From Cucumis sativus (lineage: Eukaryota > Streptophyta > Magnoliopsida > Cucurbitales > Cucurbitaceae), in contig NC_026655.2 in the NCBI RefSeq assembly GCF_000004075.3, forward strand, positions 26,211,489 to 26,275,488: a stretch of 64,000 nt of DNA, given 5' to 3'. This document shows positions 62,368 to 64,000 of the stretch, in pieces. The position numbers were made by a program, and so were the translations under genes. The notes beneath the pieces are model-generated. The model was not told where the DNA came from. It made no database searches and was given only the letters and a program-made list of their open reading frames with translations. Position 1 is the first letter of the stretch. Every line of letters starts with the position of its first letter.

Positions 62368-62979
62368 TTAGAAATTCCAAAGATACGATGAATCATCTTG
62401 ATGAGTGGCTTCAAAAATCTCATCTCCATAATCATAACAAGGAATTGTTGAAGAAGAAGAGGAAGAATTTATGAACAGTTCATTATAAAATGGATTATAT
62501 TCCGGAAATAACCCGAAATCCGTTCCGTAGTTATCCGATCCCATGGCGGTGTGAAGATCCAAAAACAGCGATCTTTCATCACACTCAATAACCGAGGTTG
62601 TCATTTCGGAAACCAGCGAGGGAGAGGGAGAATCGGTGGTGGTGGGTCGGTGGAATTCCGAGGAGGGAATTGGGTCGGAGTTAGCGAATTGAGCAGCGAC
62701 AGATTGAATCTCGGATCGAGAGAGTAAAGTAGCGTCGGGGATTTCGGGTGGATTCTGTGGGAAATTGAAACGAGCGGAACGGCCACGTAAGCAAAATAGT
62801 GCGGCGTCGAATGCACGCGCCGCTTTCTCGGCAGAATCATAAGAGCCTAACCAGATCCGTTCACGGCTGTTGGGGAGACGGATTTCGGAAACCCACTTGC
62901 CCCACTTACGGCGGCGTACTCCCTTGTAACGTGAATCGGAAGTGTCAAGGGCGGCGGCTGCGGAGGAGGGCTTCGTCAT
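62368..62979 (-). CDS. AP2/ERF transcription factor, DREB-like
   Basis: A single-exon gene of 203 aa. One AP2 domain covers about residues 18-75, starting [20 protein letters not shown] and continuing [20 protein letters not shown] and ARFNFP. The three-strand WAAEIR-type face reads WVSEIR; valine at the DREB position 14 points to the DREB side of the family, while position 19 is Leu instead of Glu. Similarity is greatest to the ERF012-ERF018 type, from memory. These factors bind GCC-box or DRE elements in stress and growth responses. The C-terminus is acidic and Ser-rich ([29 protein letters not shown]), as in an activation region; no EAR repression motif is seen. The first ATG before the domain is at 62979. 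Confidence 0.94.
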   Translation of the reverse strand: MTKPSSAAAALDTSDSRYKGVRRRKWGKWVSEIRLPNSRERIWLGSYDSAEKAARAFDAALFCLRGRSARFNFPQNPPEIPDATLLSRSEIQSVAAQFANSDPIPSSEFHRPTTTDSPSPSLVSEMTTSVIECDERSLFLDLHTAMGSDNYGTDFGLFPEYNPFYNELFINSSSSSSTIPCYDYGDEIFEATHQDDSSYLWNF

Positions 62980-63131
62980 ACAAGGTGGGGGGTAGAAAAT
63001 GGGGATTTTTAATGTTGAAATTTCTGCTTCTTTTCTTTTTTTTTTTTTAATAATTAAAAATTGTTGTTTGTTTGTGGAGATTTGCGGCGGAGAGAGAGGA
63101 GGATTGCGGCGGAGAGAGTGAAGAGAAGGGG

Positions 63132-63139
63132 TTTAAATA
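63132..63139 (-). promoter_or_regulatory. TATA-like box of DREB-like gene
   Basis: On the minus strand tatttaaa lies about 155 bases before the start codon. Farther upstream are two acgcgtgg motifs (63210, 63231) and an ABRE-type cacgtgtc at 63338-63345, suggesting stress or ABA control. Confidence 0.4.
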
Positions 63140-63346
63140 AGGAAGGGAAGGGAATTTGACTTTGGACTGGAGAAGGGAGGCGCGTTGAAAGAGGGAGGAA
63201 AGAGCGGAACGCGTGGGGACACGAGGGATGACGCGTGGATAATTGGCTTTTGGTTTGGCAATTCATGATTGTTATTTTGTTCCTTTTTCTTTTGCTTTTC
63301 AATATTTGGGTAAAGTCTATATAAGTATATAAGATGTCACGTGTCA

Positions 63347-64000
63347 TAATACCTTTCTAATTTACTCGTGCTTTAATTCACTCTTCTTTCTTATATATCC
63401 ATTTTTATCGTGCCTACCTAACCACTTTGGTACCCCTCCCACCTTCTTAAACCTATCCCAAACATTTCACATTACAAATACCAAACAACTCTATCACTCA
63501 CACACACTATTAAACTTCAACTACTTTCAATTGGGATGATCTTAATCGCTCACAACTCTAGTCTTTTTATAGTGTTTGAAGCTTATCACTAACATTTTAC
63601 ATGTCTCACATTTGCATTTCTAACATTGTATCCAAACGCAACCATAAGAAATATCAATTACTTCTTCTATTCTCTTTTAACTTTGAGATAAAACTTCATT
63701 AATTATCTAATATAGTATTACAGTTACTTATCTATGTCTAAAAAAATTTAAAATTAATCAATATTTTATTCATTTTCAAACTAACCTATATATCTTGTTA
63801 TTGATTGAGGAAGATAGTCGAACTCTTAAGTTGACCGTATCACTAACTTTTAGAAATAATAAATTAAAATAAAATCATATTCAACATTTAAAAGAGATTT
63901 TCAACGTAAGGTTAGAGATTTATTCTTTTAAAACTAGTCAAATTTGTATTTTTATAGGGAATAAAAAAGGGATTAACATAGAAATTTCTTTTTTTTTCTT
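63347..64000. other. AT-rich DNA at window end
   Basis: No gene seen. It is presumably distal upstream sequence of the DREB-like gene. Confidence 0.5.

Overview
This window is nuclear DNA from a dicot plant. It is AT-rich, its genes are split by short GT-AG introns, and all the proteins belong to plant families. Recurring AT-rich repeats (for example a 'gctatatttg' family) remind me of the cucurbits, probably Cucumis or a relative, but that is an inference from memory. I rebuilt eleven protein-coding genes by joining exons at splice sites, checking that phase is kept and that the joined family motifs are continuous.

Layout. 2.9-4.2 kb (+): LAZY/DRO1-type gravitropism gene with a two-codon first coding exon. 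5.0-6.6 kb (-): cupin_5 (DUF985) protein. 8.0-11.1 kb (-): mitochondrial ubiquinone-biosynthesis protein COQ9. 12.3-14.3 kb (-): LHCA6, a minor photosystem I antenna protein. 14.3-22.5 kb: AT-rich intergenic DNA with repeat remnants. 22.5-27.2 kb (+): membrane-anchored GH28 polygalacturonase-like enzyme. 32.1-35.1 kb (-): tandem-domain plant GTP cyclohydrolase I (folate pathway). 36.3-38.2 kb: direct duplicate of the polygalacturonase 3' end and its downstream DNA. 39.2-39.9 kb: fold-back element with about 100-bp arms. 40.6-41.7 kb (+): JAZ/TIFY jasmonate repressor. 46.3-46.9 kb (-): Ole e 1-like secreted protein. 48.0-51.0 kb (+): GH35 beta-galactosidase with a C-terminal lectin domain. 51.8-52.7 kb (-): FCS-like zinc finger protein. 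53-62 kb: AT-rich DNA with one GC-rich promoter-like island near 54.7 kb. 62.4-63.0 kb (-): intronless DREB-like AP2/ERF factor.

The genes do not form a pathway or cluster; this is ordinary gene order. Two encode pectin/cell-wall enzymes (polygalacturonase-like, beta-galactosidase), two act in organelles (COQ9, LHCA6) and several are regulators of hormone, stress or growth responses. I found no rRNA, tRNA, CRISPR array or clearly new multi-gene system. The structures most worth a second look are the partial segmental duplication around the GTP cyclohydrolase gene, the fold-back hairpin upstream of the JAZ gene, and related repeat elements in two COQ9 introns.
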